Source: JAGQUL01 sp039811765 (GTDB lineage: Bacteria; Actinomycetota; Thermoleophilia; Gaiellales; SKUG01). From it: DNA of 26,124 nt. The stretch covers positions 1 through 26,124 of the forward strand of contig JBDHZF010000026.1 in assembly GCA_039811765.1 (NCBI GenBank), read 5' to 3'. The notes below the pieces were generated by a model that was given only the letters and a program-made list of their open reading frames with translations, had not been told where the DNA came from and did no database searches. Positions 6,636 to 16,700 of the stretch are shown one piece after another (within the stretch, counting starts at the first letter, position 1; every line of letters begins with the position of its first letter). Position numbers and translations under genes: made by a program.

Positions 6636-7817
6636 GTGGACTACGCGATGATCCAGAGCAGCGAGGAACTCGCCGAACTGTGCGAGCGCGCGCGAGCGGC
6701 GGGACGAATCGGACTCGACACCGAGTTTCTGTGGGAGCGCACGTATTCGCCGCAGATCTGCCTCGCGCAGATCAACGTGGAAGATCGCGTCCACCTCGCC
6801 GATCCGCTCGACGGGGTGGATCTCGCGCCGATCTCCGCGCTGATCAGCGATCCCGAGGTGCAGGTCGTGATGCACGCGCCGCACGCCGATCTGGTGGCGT
6901 TCGCGCAGCGCTTCGACGCCGATCCGGTGAACACGTTCGACACGCAGCTCGCCGCGGGATTCGCTGGTTTGAGCGCGGGCCTTGCGTACGAGAAGCTCGT
7001 GCACGAGGTGACGAAGCGTCGCGTGCAGCCGAGCGAGTCGTTCACGGATTGGAGCCGTCGCCCGCTCGGCGAGAAGCAGTTGCGCTACGCGGGCGAGGAC
7101 GTGGAGCACCTGTTCGCGATGAGCGACGCGATCACCGCAAAGCTGCGCGAGCTCGGTCGCGAATCGTGGATGCGCGAGGAACTCGCCAGGCGCTTCGACG
7201 GCGCGGACCGGTTCGTCACGCCGCCGATGGAAGCGTGGCGCAAGGTGGGGCGTCGCGGCAAGCTCGGCCCGAACGACTTGTCGGTGCTGCGCGAGGTGGC
7301 GGCCTGGCGCGAACGGCTCGCGCGCACGCGCGATTTGCCCGTGGGGTGGATCGCGAAGGATCCCACGCTGATCGAGGTCGCACGACGCAAGCCGCGCGCC
7401 GTGAAGGAATTGCAGCGCGTTCGCGGCGTGGACTCCTCCATGAAGCAGCGCGATCTGCAGGAGCTGCTCGACGCGATCGAGCGCGGACGCGACGCCGAAC
7501 CGATCCGCGAGGAGTCGCCGCCGCCGATCCGCGGCGTGCGGCGGCGCACCGCGATCGCGAAGGGCTTGGCGACGGCGCTGCTGCGCGCGCGTTGCGAGGC
7601 CGAGGAGATCGCGTCGGAGCTCGTGGGCACGTCAAGCGACGTCGAAGAGCTGATCACGTGGATCTCGGCCGGTCAGCCGGCGGACGCGCCGCGGCCGTTC
7701 CTGCTGCTTGGCTGGCGCGAGCCGTTCGGGCTGGATCTCGTCGACCTCGTGGAGGGACGAATCCAGCTGCAGCTCGTCGATCACGATCCGTACCTGGTGA
7801 TCCACCGCGACCGGTAG
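6636..7817 (+). CDS. rnd: Ribonuclease D-like 3'-5' exonuclease with HRDC domain
   Basis: A 393-aa DEDDy-type 3'-5' exonuclease of the RNase D family, expected to trim tRNA or other RNA 3' ends in the cytoplasm. Exonuclease motif I is LDTEF (Asp28, Glu30). Motif II is HAPHADL (Asp85). Motif III is RYAGEDVEHL (Tyr151, Asp155), giving the complete metal-binding set. An HRDC domain follows at about residues 230-305 (LREVAAWRERLARTRDLPVGWI). A C-terminal region of about 80 residues resembles the second HRDC-like part of RNase D. The length is normal for the family. I chose GTG 6636 because a TAGGAT -10 box lies 7 nt before it; ATG 6627 in frame would overlap that box. It is unrelated in function to the upstream cluster. 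Confidence 0.88.
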   Translation: MDYAMIQSSEELAELCERARAAGRIGLDTEFLWERTYSPQICLAQINVEDRVHLADPLDGVDLAPISALISDPEVQVVMHAPHADLVAFAQRFDADPVNTFDTQLAAGFAGLSAGLAYEKLVHEVTKRRVQPSESFTDWSRRPLGEKQLRYAGEDVEHLFAMSDAITAKLRELGRESWMREELARRFDGADRFVTPPMEAWRKVGRRGKLGPNDLSVLREVAAWRERLARTRDLPVGWIAKDPTLIEVARRKPRAVKELQRVRGVDSSMKQRDLQELLDAIERGRDAEPIREESPPPIRGVRRRTAIAKGLATALLRARCEAEEIASELVGTSSDVEELITWISAGQPADAPRPFLLLGWREPFGLDLVDLVEGRIQLQLVDHDPYLVIHRDR

Positions 7818-7829
7818 CGAGCGGGGCGA

Positions 7830-8081
7830 TCAGCTCGTCGCGACGCGTCGTTCGGGAACGGGGTAGCCGAGCTGGCGACACAGGATGCCGCGCTCCCCTT
7901 CGCTCAAGGCGTCCCAGTAGCCGGTGACGTAGGCGAGGCGCAGCAGCCACCCGAGGAACTCCGTGTCGAGATCCTCGCCGCGCTCGAACAACATCGACCA
8001 CACGTCGGTGAGACGCATGTCGACCTCGAGGCCGATGCGGTCGAGCGAGTTGGTGTCGATTGCGAGGGCGCGCTTCGTCAT
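7830..8081 (-). CDS. Small conserved-looking protein of unknown function
   Basis: An 83-aa protein that I do not recognise. It starts MTKRALAIDTNSLDR and continues with a likely helical, mildly amphipathic body (LTDVWSMLFERGEDLDTEFLGWLLRLAYVTGYWDAL), and ends in a short basic tail. It has one Cys, and no signal peptide, membrane span or known motif. The frame stays open upstream to a TTG at 8141, but the ATG at 8081 fits better. A TACAGT box lies 8 nt before it, and the extra residues would be encoded by a hairpin region. It lies downstream of homogentisate dioxygenase on the same strand but behind a probable terminator, so it is probably a separate transcript. It is convergent with rnd, with a 12-bp gap. 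Reality of the gene is likely from codon usage; function unknown. Confidence 0.6.
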   Translation of the reverse strand: MTKRALAIDTNSLDRIGLEVDMRLTDVWSMLFERGEDLDTEFLGWLLRLAYVTGYWDALSEGERGILCRQLGYPVPERRVATS

Positions 8082-8089
8082 GGATCGAC

Positions 8090-8095
8090 ACTGTA
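8090..8095 (-). promoter_or_regulatory. -10-like box before the small unknown gene
   Basis: TACAGT reads on the minus strand 8 nt before the ATG at 8081. A perfect TTGACA also occurs on the minus strand at 8144-8149, but it is too far away to pair with this box; with it, a -10 near 8121-8127 would be needed and is poor. Which of the two is used is unclear. Confidence 0.25.
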
Positions 8096-8103
8096 GGAGC
8101 GGA

Positions 8104-8121
8104 GTCGGACGCGAGTCCGAC
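8104..8121. other. Perfect 7-bp hairpin with GCGA tetraloop
   Basis: GTCGGAC (8104-8110) and GTCCGAC (8115-8121) flank GCGA, a GNRA-type loop on the plus strand and TCGC on the minus strand. It sits between the terminator of homogentisate dioxygenase and the small unknown gene, 22 nt upstream of that gene's ATG. It could be part of a 5' leader, a protein-binding inverted repeat, or a second termination hairpin. Confidence 0.4.
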
Positions 8122-8151
8122 AAACCCGCATGGGGACTCAAAGTGTCAATT

Positions 8152-8179
8152 CAGGACCTCGACCGAGGGTCGAGTCCTG
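8152..8179 (-). terminator. Terminator-like hairpin after homogentisate dioxygenase
   Basis: CAGGACCTCGACC (8152-8164) and GGTCGAGTCCTG (8168-8179) form a 12-bp stem with one bulged base and a GAG loop. It begins 4 nt beyond the stop codon of the minus-strand gene. The following minus-strand sequence, AATTGACACTTTG, is A/T-rich for this genome but not a true U-tract. Position and stem strength make a terminator the most likely reading. Confidence 0.6.
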
Positions 8180-8183
8180 GCGC

Positions 8184-9377
8184 CTACTCCACCGTGATCG
8201 GGCCCTCGCCGCCCTTGTCCTCGTTCCACGAGAACTTGTACGCGGGGTCGTCCCATGCTTCGGCGGCGGCGGCGAGCTTGAGCGGGCGGAACGTGTCCAC
8301 CATCACCGCCGCCTCGTCGGTCCAGTGCATGCCGATCGTCTTCTCGTCGAGGCCTGGCTGGGGACCGTGCGGCACGCCGCTGGGATGCAGCGTGATCGAG
8401 CTGATGTCAATGCCCTTGCGCGACGCGAAGTTGCCGTTGAAGTAGTACAACACTTCCTCGCTGTCGAGGTTCGAGTGGTGGTACGGAACCACGATCGCGT
8501 CCTTGTCCCAGTCGAGCATGCGCGGCATGAAGCTGCAGATCACGAACCCTGGTCCGCGGAAGGTGAGGTGCGCGGGCGGCGGCTGGTGCAGGCGCCCGGC
8601 CTTGGGCTCGTAGTCCCAGATGTTGAACGCGAACGGGTAGTTGTAGCCGTCCCAGCCGACCACGTCGAACGGATGGTGGTCCAGGTCGTACACCTGGAAG
8701 CCCGAGTTGATGCGCACGTGCAGCTCGAACTCGCCCTGCTCGTCGTGGTACTCCACGGCGGCGGGACGCCGCAGGTCGCGGTGGTAGTAGGGCGCGTGCT
8801 CGAGCAGCTGCCCGTACTGATTGCGAAAATCCTTCGGGATCGAAAAGTGACCGGGCGTCTCCAGCACGAGATGCCGCTGCGGGGTGGAATCGTCCGCCAT
8901 TTCGAAGCGGTAGATCGTGCCGCGCGGGATCACGAGGTAATCGCCTTCGCCGTACTCGATCGGCCCGAACATCGTGCGCAGCACGCCACTGCCCTCGTGG
9001 ATGAAGACGATCTCGTCGCCCATGCCGTTTCGGTAGAAGTACGCCTGCTGCTCGGTGGGGCGAACGTACGACATCACGATGTCGTTGTTGTACATGAACG
9101 GCTGGCGCGCGCGAATCGGGTCGCCCTGCGCGGGAAACTCGGCGAAGCGCAAGTGGCGATGCGCCCACTCGCGCGGAATCCACTCGGTGATCGGTCGCGG
9201 CTCGAATGGTCGCGCGTCGACGATCCGGCAGGGCGAACGGCGGTGGTAGAGGATCGATTCGGGGCCGTCGAATCCTTCGAGGCCGAACACCTCCTCCACG
9301 TACAGCGCGCCATCGGGCGCGCGGAACTGGACGTGCCGCTTGCGCGGCATCTCGCCAAGGGCGTGGTACATGGGCAT
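8184..9377 (-). CDS. hmgA: Homogentisate 1,2-dioxygenase
   Basis: A 397-aa cytoplasmic Fe(II) ring-cleaving dioxygenase. It opens homogentisate to maleylacetoacetate in tyrosine/phenylalanine catabolism. The cupin-type fold shows NNDIVMSYVRP, the IHEGSG and GDYLVIPRGT stretch, and the metal-site region VPYHHSNLDSEEVLYYFNG. His301 (or His300) and Glu307/Glu308 there, with His337 in SGVPHGPQP, match the His-Glu-His iron ligands of the family. The length fits the shorter bacterial forms. The start ATG at 9377 has GGAGG 6 nt upstream. It is transcribed divergently from a histidine kinase gene across an 87-bp gap. The next two pathway genes found here lie more than 10 kb away, beyond the giant surface locus, so the pathway genes are not in one operon. 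Confidence 0.9.
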   Translation of the reverse strand: MPMYHALGEMPRKRHVQFRAPDGALYVEEVFGLEGFDGPESILYHRRSPCRIVDARPFEPRPITEWIPREWAHRHLRFAEFPAQGDPIRARQPFMYNNDIVMSYVRPTEQQAYFYRNGMGDEIVFIHEGSGVLRTMFGPIEYGEGDYLVIPRGTIYRFEMADDSTPQRHLVLETPGHFSIPKDFRNQYGQLLEHAPYYHRDLRRPAAVEYHDEQGEFELHVRINSGFQVYDLDHHPFDVVGWDGYNYPFAFNIWDYEPKAGRLHQPPPAHLTFRGPGFVICSFMPRMLDWDKDAIVVPYHHSNLDSEEVLYYFNGNFASRKGIDISSITLHPSGVPHGPQPGLDEKTIGMHWTDEAAVMVDTFRPLKLAAAAEAWDDPAYKFSWNEDKGGEGPITVE

Positions 9378-9464
9378 CGAGGACCTCCGATCACGGGACT
9401 CGCACGTTGCCCGATGCTACCGCCAACGCGGTCGCTTCGCGCCGCCAGCGGGTAGGAGGTGCAC

Positions 9465-10757
9465 GTGAATCCGCAGACCTCACCCGACCCATCCACGGTC
9501 GACGCCTCGTCGACGACCGGCTTTTCCGGGCGCCGCGCCCGCATGCACGCGGCGCGTACATTTCTGCTGCGGGTGATGCCGCTCACGCTGGCGCTGGTGA
9601 CGGTGCTCACCGTCACGTCCGTGCTGTTCAAGTCGGGCAACGGTTCTCCGCAGCTGCTGGTGGCGAACGCCGCGTTCTGGCTCGTGCAGGGAGCGCTCGC
9701 GTTCGTGGTGGTCACGGAGCGCGCGAACCCGATCACCGCCCTGGGCGTGTTTCTGGCGTTCGCCACGATCATCGAGTTCGTCGCGCTGTATTCGTCCCCC
9801 GAACCGGTCGCGTCGGCGTCGTCGTTGTTGTTCTTCGTGGTCGCCAGCGCGTACTTCTTGCCGACGCGCAGCTCGATCGCGCTCACCATCGCGTGCACCG
9901 TTGCGGTCTGCGTCGCGGCGTACACGATCGACGCGTGGGGCAAGCACTTCATCCTGCCGTCCACCTCGTTCACCATCCTGATCGTGGGGTTGTTGAGCAC
10001 GTTCGTTTCCGCCAACGCGCGACGCACGGAGACTCGGCTCGAGCACGCGATCGCCGAGGAGCGAGACGCACGCCGGCGCCTCGAGCAGGTGGACGCGTCT
10101 CGCAACAGGCTCGTCGCGAACGTCTCGCATGAGCTGCGCACACCGCTCACGTCGACGATCGGCGCGATCGAGACCCTGCTTCGCGACGACGTGTCGCTGG
10201 ACGAGGCGCAGCGCGAGCGGTTGCTGAAAATCGCGCGCGACGGCGGGCTGCGCCTGCTGGTGCTCGTGGAGGACTTGTTGACGATCGGCTCGACGAGGCC
10301 GGATTCGCTGCACCTGACCGCGAGCTCGGAAGAGCTCGGCTCGATCGTGCGCGACGCGGTGATTGGCATCGATCCGGGCGCGGGACGCGAGATCCACATC
10401 GCGGCGGTGGAGGACGCGCCCGTGCGCGTGGATCGCATGCGCATGCTGCAAGTGGTGACGAATCTGGTGGTGAACGGCATCCGGCACGGCCGCGGCGACG
10501 TGCTCGTGCAAGTGGACGTTGAGCGCGAGCATGCGACGCTGCGAGTGATCGACGACGGCGACGGCGTTCCCGCCGATCACGAGGACGAGCTGTTCCTGCC
10601 GTTCGCGCGATTCAGCACGCGCTCGGATTCCACCGGCCTCGGGCTGGCGATCTGCCGCACGCTCGTGGAGGCGCATGGCGGCTCGATCCGCTACCAGCGC
10701 ACCGGCGACGGCCACACCACGTTCGTGGTGGAACTGCCCCTCGACGAGCGCGCCTGA
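9465..10757 (+). CDS. Membrane sensor histidine kinase (orphan, copy 1)
   Basis: A 430-aa histidine kinase. About six hydrophobic segments (about residues 36-182) form a membrane sensor with little extracellular loop. A charged coiled-coil-like linker (185-212) precedes the HisKA domain, with phospho-acceptor His222 in NVSHELRTPL. The ATPase domain has the N box NLVVNGIRHG, the G1 box DDGDGVP and the G2 box TGLGLAICR. The GTG at 9465 was chosen because AGGAGG (9454-9459) lies 5 nt upstream; the GTG at 9459 would overlap that site. No response regulator lies in the window. It is divergent from hmgA and nearly identical in kinase core to the second kinase at 21139. The stimulus is unknown. Confidence 0.85.
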   Translation: MNPQTSPDPSTVDASSTTGFSGRRARMHAARTFLLRVMPLTLALVTVLTVTSVLFKSGNGSPQLLVANAAFWLVQGALAFVVVTERANPITALGVFLAFATIIEFVALYSSPEPVASASSLLFFVVASAYFLPTRSSIALTIACTVAVCVAAYTIDAWGKHFILPSTSFTILIVGLLSTFVSANARRTETRLEHAIAEERDARRRLEQVDASRNRLVANVSHELRTPLTSTIGAIETLLRDDVSLDEAQRERLLKIARDGGLRLLVLVEDLLTIGSTRPDSLHLTASSEELGSIVRDAVIGIDPGAGREIHIAAVEDAPVRVDRMRMLQVVTNLVVNGIRHGRGDVLVQVDVEREHATLRVIDDGDGVPADHEDELFLPFARFSTRSDSTGLGLAICRTLVEAHGGSIRYQRTGDGHTTFVVELPLDERA

Positions 10758-10792
10758 TCCCGTCCCCCAAAGTTGGGCTGAGAGGCGATCAG
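10754..10792. terminator. Possible bidirectional terminator between the kinase and the giant gene
   Basis: CTGATC (10754-10759) pairs with GATCAG (10787-10792), each arm containing a stop codon of one of the convergent genes. Inside lies CCCAA (10766-10770) facing TTGGG (10773-10777). The nested arrangement in a 31-bp convergent gap suits a shared terminator, but the stems are short. Confidence 0.3.
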
Positions 10793-13700
10793 CGGAGCGT
10801 TTCGACGCTCGTCCAGCGGTCAAGGTACTTGTCGCGCCAGAGGGTGTCGCGGCCGCGGCCGCCGATGACTTGGTCTGGCGCGCCGTCGCGGAACTTCAGC
10901 TGGTCGTTGCCGTTGCCGCCGTGCGCCCGATCCGGTCCCTTGCCGCCGTCGAGCAGGTCGGCGCCGTTCTCGCCGAACAGCATGTCGAACCCAGCCCAGC
11001 CGAAGATCCGGTCGTTGCCGGCGCCGCCGTAGAGCTTGTCGTTGCCCGCGCCGCCGTCCACGAGATCGTTGCCCGTGCCGCCGTAGACGCGGTCGTTGCC
11101 GTTCTTGCCGTAGACCTTGTCGGCGCCCGGACCGCCGTCGATCAGGTCGGCGCCGGTTCCTCCGCGGATCACGTCGTTGCCCGGGCCGCCGCACAGCGTG
11201 TTGTGTCCGCCCACGCCCGGATCGACGATGATCGTGTCGTTGCCGGTGCCGCCGTCCACGATCGTGTCCGGACACTGCACGTGGATGATGTCGTTGCCGG
11301 CCCCGCCGAGGATCGTGTTCACGCCGTCGCAGTCGCCGCCGCAGGTGATCACGTCGTCGCCGCCACCACCGATCACGGTGGTGTTGCCGCCGGTTCCGCA
11401 GTCGATGATGTCCGGTCCGCCGCCGCCGCAGATCACGTCGCTGCCGCCGGTGCCGCTGAGGTTGCCGTCGCCTTCGATCGTGCACTCGCCCAGCCCGGGC
11501 ACGGTCACAACGACGGTGTGCTCGGACGAATTGTTGTCGGGGTTCTCGTCGATTCCGCCGGGATGCACCACGGTGGCGTTGCGGTAGGTGCCGGCTTCCG
11601 GAACCATCGCCACCACGGTGATCGTCACGACCTCGCCGGAAACCATCTGGCCGATCGTGCAGTCGATCGTGGCGCCGGAGACGCCGTTCGCGGTGCACGC
11701 GCCCTTCGACGGGCTGGTCGAGACGAGCACGGAGCGCGCAGGCATCGTGTCGGTGAGCGTCACCGCCGGATCCGTGCCGGGCCCGTGGTTGGTCACGGTG
11801 AGCGTCCAGGTGACTTGGTCGCCGACGTTCGCGCTGGTGACGTTCGAGGTCTTCACCACGCCCACGTCGCCGCCGCGCACCTTCGTGGAGTCGGTGTCCG
11901 TGTCGTTGGTCGGATCGGTGTCGACCTGGTCCACGCCGGTGATCGCGACGTCGTTGACGAGGTCCTCGGGCGTGGTCGCGGGCTTGCCGTCCACATGCAT
12001 CGTGAGGTCCACGTACGTGCTCGCGCCGCGCGCCAGCGACGCGATCGAGCATGTGAGGTTCGGCGCGGCGACGTCGGTCCACGCGCCGCACGTCATGCCG
12101 GGCTGCGGCGCGACGCCGGTGACGGTGAGGTTCTGCTCGCCGAGCGGTGCCATGTCGTCGGTGAAGACCACGTTCGTGGCCGCGCTCGGGCCGTTGTTGG
12201 TGACGCGCACGCGCCAGACGAAGTCGGTGTTCAATCCGACGATTCCGTTCGCCGGCGCAGGCACGATCTGCTTGTCGATCGCCACGTCGACGCGCACGAT
12301 CTCCCAGAAGTCGTAGTCGACCCCGTTCTGGTCCTCGTGCAATACGATCGTCGACATCTGATTGGTGTTGACGACGGCTCCAGCGCCGGTGGCGCCCGTG
12401 CCGAGGATCGCGCCGCCCGTGGCCCAGTCGGCGGGCTGGGTCTGCGTGACCGTGTACGTGCCGGGACGCAGGTTCGTGAACGAGTAGTTGCCGCTCGCGT
12501 CGGTGGTGGTGGTCGCTGTGACCGCGTGACCGAGGTCGTCGGTGCCGGTCAGCGTGATCGTGACGCCCTGCAGGTGCTGGTCGGTGCCGTTGAACACGCC
12601 GTCCTCCGGCCCGCCGTCCTCCTCGCCCCACACGCTGCCCGCGATGCTGCTCGGGCGCAGCTCGCCGAAGTCGTAGTTCGTGCCGACGGTGGACTCGCCG
12701 ATCGCGAGCTGGATCGACGAGAACTGGTCGTTGCCCGCGGTGCCGCGATTGCCAGACGCCGCGCCGCCACCGTCGAGCTCGATGTCGCCGAGCGAGTCCT
12801 TGCCGTCCAGCCAGCCGGTCGGCTGGGTCTGCGTGATCTGGTACGTGCCGGGTCGCAGGCCGTCGAACTCGTAGAAGCCGCTCGCGTCGGTAGTGGTCGT
12901 CGCGGTCACGGGGTTGCCGAGCAGGTCGGTGCCGGTGAGCGCGATCGTCACGCCCTGGATCATCGACTCGCCCACGTCGCGCACGCCGTCGTTGTCTAGG
13001 TCGTGCCAGACGTGACCGCTCAGGCGGCTCACCGTGGCGCCGGTGGTGACGGCGGTGGAGCTGTCGGTGTAGTCGTCGATCGGATCGAGCGGCGCGAGGT
13101 AGCTGCCGGTGCGCGTGGTGCAGTCGGTGAAGCCCGCGGCGCACGGCACGTCGTAGCCGGGCAGGTCCGGCTGCGAGCGCCAGTCCACATAACCGGTGTT
13201 GGAGACCGTCGCACCGGGCGTGAGCGTCGCCGACATCGTCACGGGGATCGTGATCGTCACCGTCTGCGCGGTGGTCAGCTGCGAGATCAGCACGTTCGCG
13301 TGGGTCGGCGTGCTGGCGGTGGAGTCGCACGTCACGGTGACGGGCGCACACGTGATCGCGCCGCTGCGCGTCATGTCGGTCGGCAGCGGGTCGTTCACGG
13401 CGATGCCGTAGGCGGTCGCGTTGCTGGCACCGGTGTGCTGCACGACGAGCGTGACGGTGGCGGGCTGGCCCGCGTCGACCAGCGCGGGCGTGATCGTCTT
13501 GGCGATGTCGAGAGTCGGCTCCACCACCGTGACGTTGCCTGCGTGCGCGGTGCCTCCTGCTCCCGGCACGAGCGTGGCCGAGCCACCGGTCTCGTTGGCG
13601 TTGCGATACAGCTCCGCGGTGTTGCTTGCGGTGGTGCCGCGAACCACGCCTGCCGCGTTGCGCACGACCGCCCAGTAGCGGATCGTCACGGTCTGCGGCG

Positions 13701-16700
13701 CGCCCGTATCGTTGACCACGTCGCCGAACTGAAGCGTCATGCGGTGCAGACCGCCACCCGTCGTCGAGAAGGTCGGATTGGTGGCTGCCGACGGCGGCGT
13801 GCCGGTCGCCCAGCTAGCGACGATCTCCACCTCGGTCGGCACGGCATCGGCGGCGAACGCGAGGCCCGCGTCGAGCGTGTCTCGCACTCCCAGGTCGCGC
13901 GTGGTGCCGGCCGGCACGGTCACGACCGCGGCGTAGCGGATGCGCTCGCCCACGGTGGGCGACGAGTGCTGCGTGGTCGACGCGAGGCTCGAGTCGACGA
14001 TCGACTTCGTGATCGACGGCTCGAGCGCGGCGAGCGTGTCGGAGTCCGAGTCGGTGTAGTCGTTGTGGGCGGGCGTCTGCGTGCCCGTGCGCTCGCTGCA
14101 GACTCCGATGGGCGTGCCGGCGACGCAGGTGACGCCGATGCCTCCGGGCACGCTGGTCCACTCGCCGCGCACGGAGTTGGTGACCTGCACGCCGGCGACG
14201 CTCGTCGAGTCCTCCGTGGCGTAGAAGGTCCACGTCACCGTCTGGCCCGCGTCGATGCGGTCGATGTCGGCCGTTGCGATCGCTCCGGTCACGCCAGGCG
14301 TGCAGGTGTGCGCCGTGCCGTCGAACGTGCAGGTGGGCGCAACAGGAGGCGCGCTCACGTACGTGAGGTGATGGCCGGAGAGATCGTCGCGCAGCGTCGC
14401 GTCGAACGCGGCGAAGGAGGATGTGTTCTTCGCCGTCACGACCACCTTCACGTACGGGCTGCCACTGACGGTGACGCGGCTCATCGTCTTCTCCACGTCG
14501 ACTGCCGGCTCGCGCACGACGAGATCGTCGGGCAGCGACGGCGGGGTGAACGTGGTCGTCGCGCCACCGTCGGGCAGGTAGGTCGCGGACGCGTCGTTGC
14601 CGAGCGAGTCGCCGGCATCGTTGCCGCTCGCGTTCGCGACGAGCACCACGTACTCGATGGTGATCGTCTCGGCGCCCGGATCGCGGTCGCGGTTGTCGAC
14701 GTCACCGAGCGTGATCGTGGCCGTGCGCCCGTTGTTCGTGAACGCCGTCGTCGCCGCGCCGAAACTGGGAATCGGGGGGGTGGTGAACCCGCTGCCCGTG
14801 ATCGACACGGCGGTGGTGGTGAACACGAGGCCGTCGTCGAGTGTGTCGGTCACCTCGAGGTCGTTGGTGACGCCTTCGGGCACGGTCACGACCACGCGGT
14901 ACGTGGCGGTTTCGCCGATCGCCACGTCCTGCCCGCTGGTGTGCGCCTGATTCGTGGAGACGAGCGACTTGGTCATGCTCGGCGTCAGCGAGGCGAGCGA
15001 TTCGTCGTCCTCGTCCCAGTAGTCGTTGGGCCCTGTGCCCGTTCCGGTGCGCTCGGTGCAGTCGGCGGCGGGCACGGTCGCCTCGCAGTTGCCCGACGGC
15101 TGCTGCGCGACGGGCAGGCTCGTCCACTCGCCGCGCGCCTCGTTGTCGATCGACGCGCCCACCTGGTAGCCCGTCGCGAGCTGCGTGTAGAAGGTCCACG
15201 TCACCGTCTGGCCCGGGTCGAGCTGGTCCACGTCGGCCCCCGCCACGGGACTCGAGAAACCAGGGGTGCACGTGTGCGCGGCGCCGCTGAACGAGCACGT
15301 GGGCGCGACCGCCGCCGGCGTCGACACGTAGGTCAGGCCCGTGCCGGTGAGGTCGTCGCGCAACGTCAGGTCGAACGCAGCGGTGGTGTTCGCTGCGCTC
15401 GAGTTGCTCGCGACGACGACGACCTTCACGTACGACTGCCCACCGACGTCGACGCGCGAGAGCGTCTTGCCGACGGTCACGCTGGGCTCGCGCACGACGA
15501 GGTCGGCCGGCGGCGTGAGCGGCGTGAGCGTGGTCGTGCCGCCGAGCGGCGGCGTGAACGTGACGGAGGCGTCGTTGCCGATGCTCGTGCCGGCCTGGTT
15601 GCCGGCCACGTTGGTGACCTGCACCTCGTAGCGGATCACGAGCTGCTCCACGTCCGCATCGGAGTCGTTGTTCACGAAGTCGCCGAAGTCGAGCGTCATC
15701 GTGCGACCGGAGTTGGTGAAGGTCGGCAACACGGCCGACGGGCTCGCCGGCGAGGTCGCGTTCGCGAAGTTCACCTTCGTGATCGAGACCGGCGTCTGCG
15801 TAAAGACCATGCCTGCGTCGACCGTGTCGATCACCTTCAGGTCCTTGGTGGTCCCTTCGGGGATCGTCGCGGTGACCTCGTACACGGCGCGCTCGCCGAT
15901 CACCACGTCGTTGCCCGACGTGATCGCGTTCGGCGCGCTCGTGGAGTACAGCGTCTTCGTGGGCTTCGCCATGCGGATGGTCGCCGTCGCCGAGGCGCTC
16001 GGCGTGTAGCTGCGGCGATGGCAGTCGGTGAGCGCGTGCTGGCAGCTCGGCGTCGTGTGTGTCGACGGCAGGCTGTAAGCGGTCAGGTCGGCGTCGTTGG
16101 TCATCACCACGCCGGTCTGCGCGGTGAGCGTGTCCACGTCCGTGCGGTACTTGATCGTGTAGGCGTTGGCGGCGCCGGCGAGGATCGTGTCGAAGCGCAC
16201 GCGGATCGTCGATGCGGTCTGCCACTGGCAGTCGCCGCCGGTGAACGGCGTGAGCGTGTCCGGGGCGCCGGTCGGGCAGGTCGCGTTGACCACGCCCGGA
16301 CCGTTGATCGTGAGCGTGCCGGCGCCGTAGGTGAGCCCGGTGGGGATCGTGTCGGTCACCACAGCGTCGTAGGCGGTGGGCCGACCGGTCGTATTGGCGG
16401 CGGTGATGGTCCACCACGCGGCGTCGCCGGCGTCGAGGTCCACGTTCGCGCCGGGCGCGCCGGCCTGGGTCGATGCCACGCCCTTGGTGATCGTCGGCGC
16501 CGGCTCCTGGAGCGTTGCGGTGGTGGTTGCCGTCGGGCACGCGGGGACGAGCCCCACGGCGGGCGTGGAGCAGTCGTCGTGCGTGAGCTTCGCGGCGTTC
16601 GCTCGCGTCGCGCCCTGCACGTTGTTCGGCGTGCCGGTGATGTCTCGCACGACCACGTCGTAGACGAGGGTGATCTTCCGGGTGCCGGTCGCCACCATGT

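Noticed and set aside
8150..8190. tRNA-like T-arm (gggtcgagtcctgg)
   Set aside because: The segment is the 3' arm of a simple long hairpin; no cloverleaf, anticodon arm or acceptor stem can be built around it.
10832..11460. CRISPR-like or satellite DNA repeat
   Set aside because: The periodicity is the nine-codon RTX protein repeat within one open frame; units are degenerate at the DNA level and have no spacer structure.
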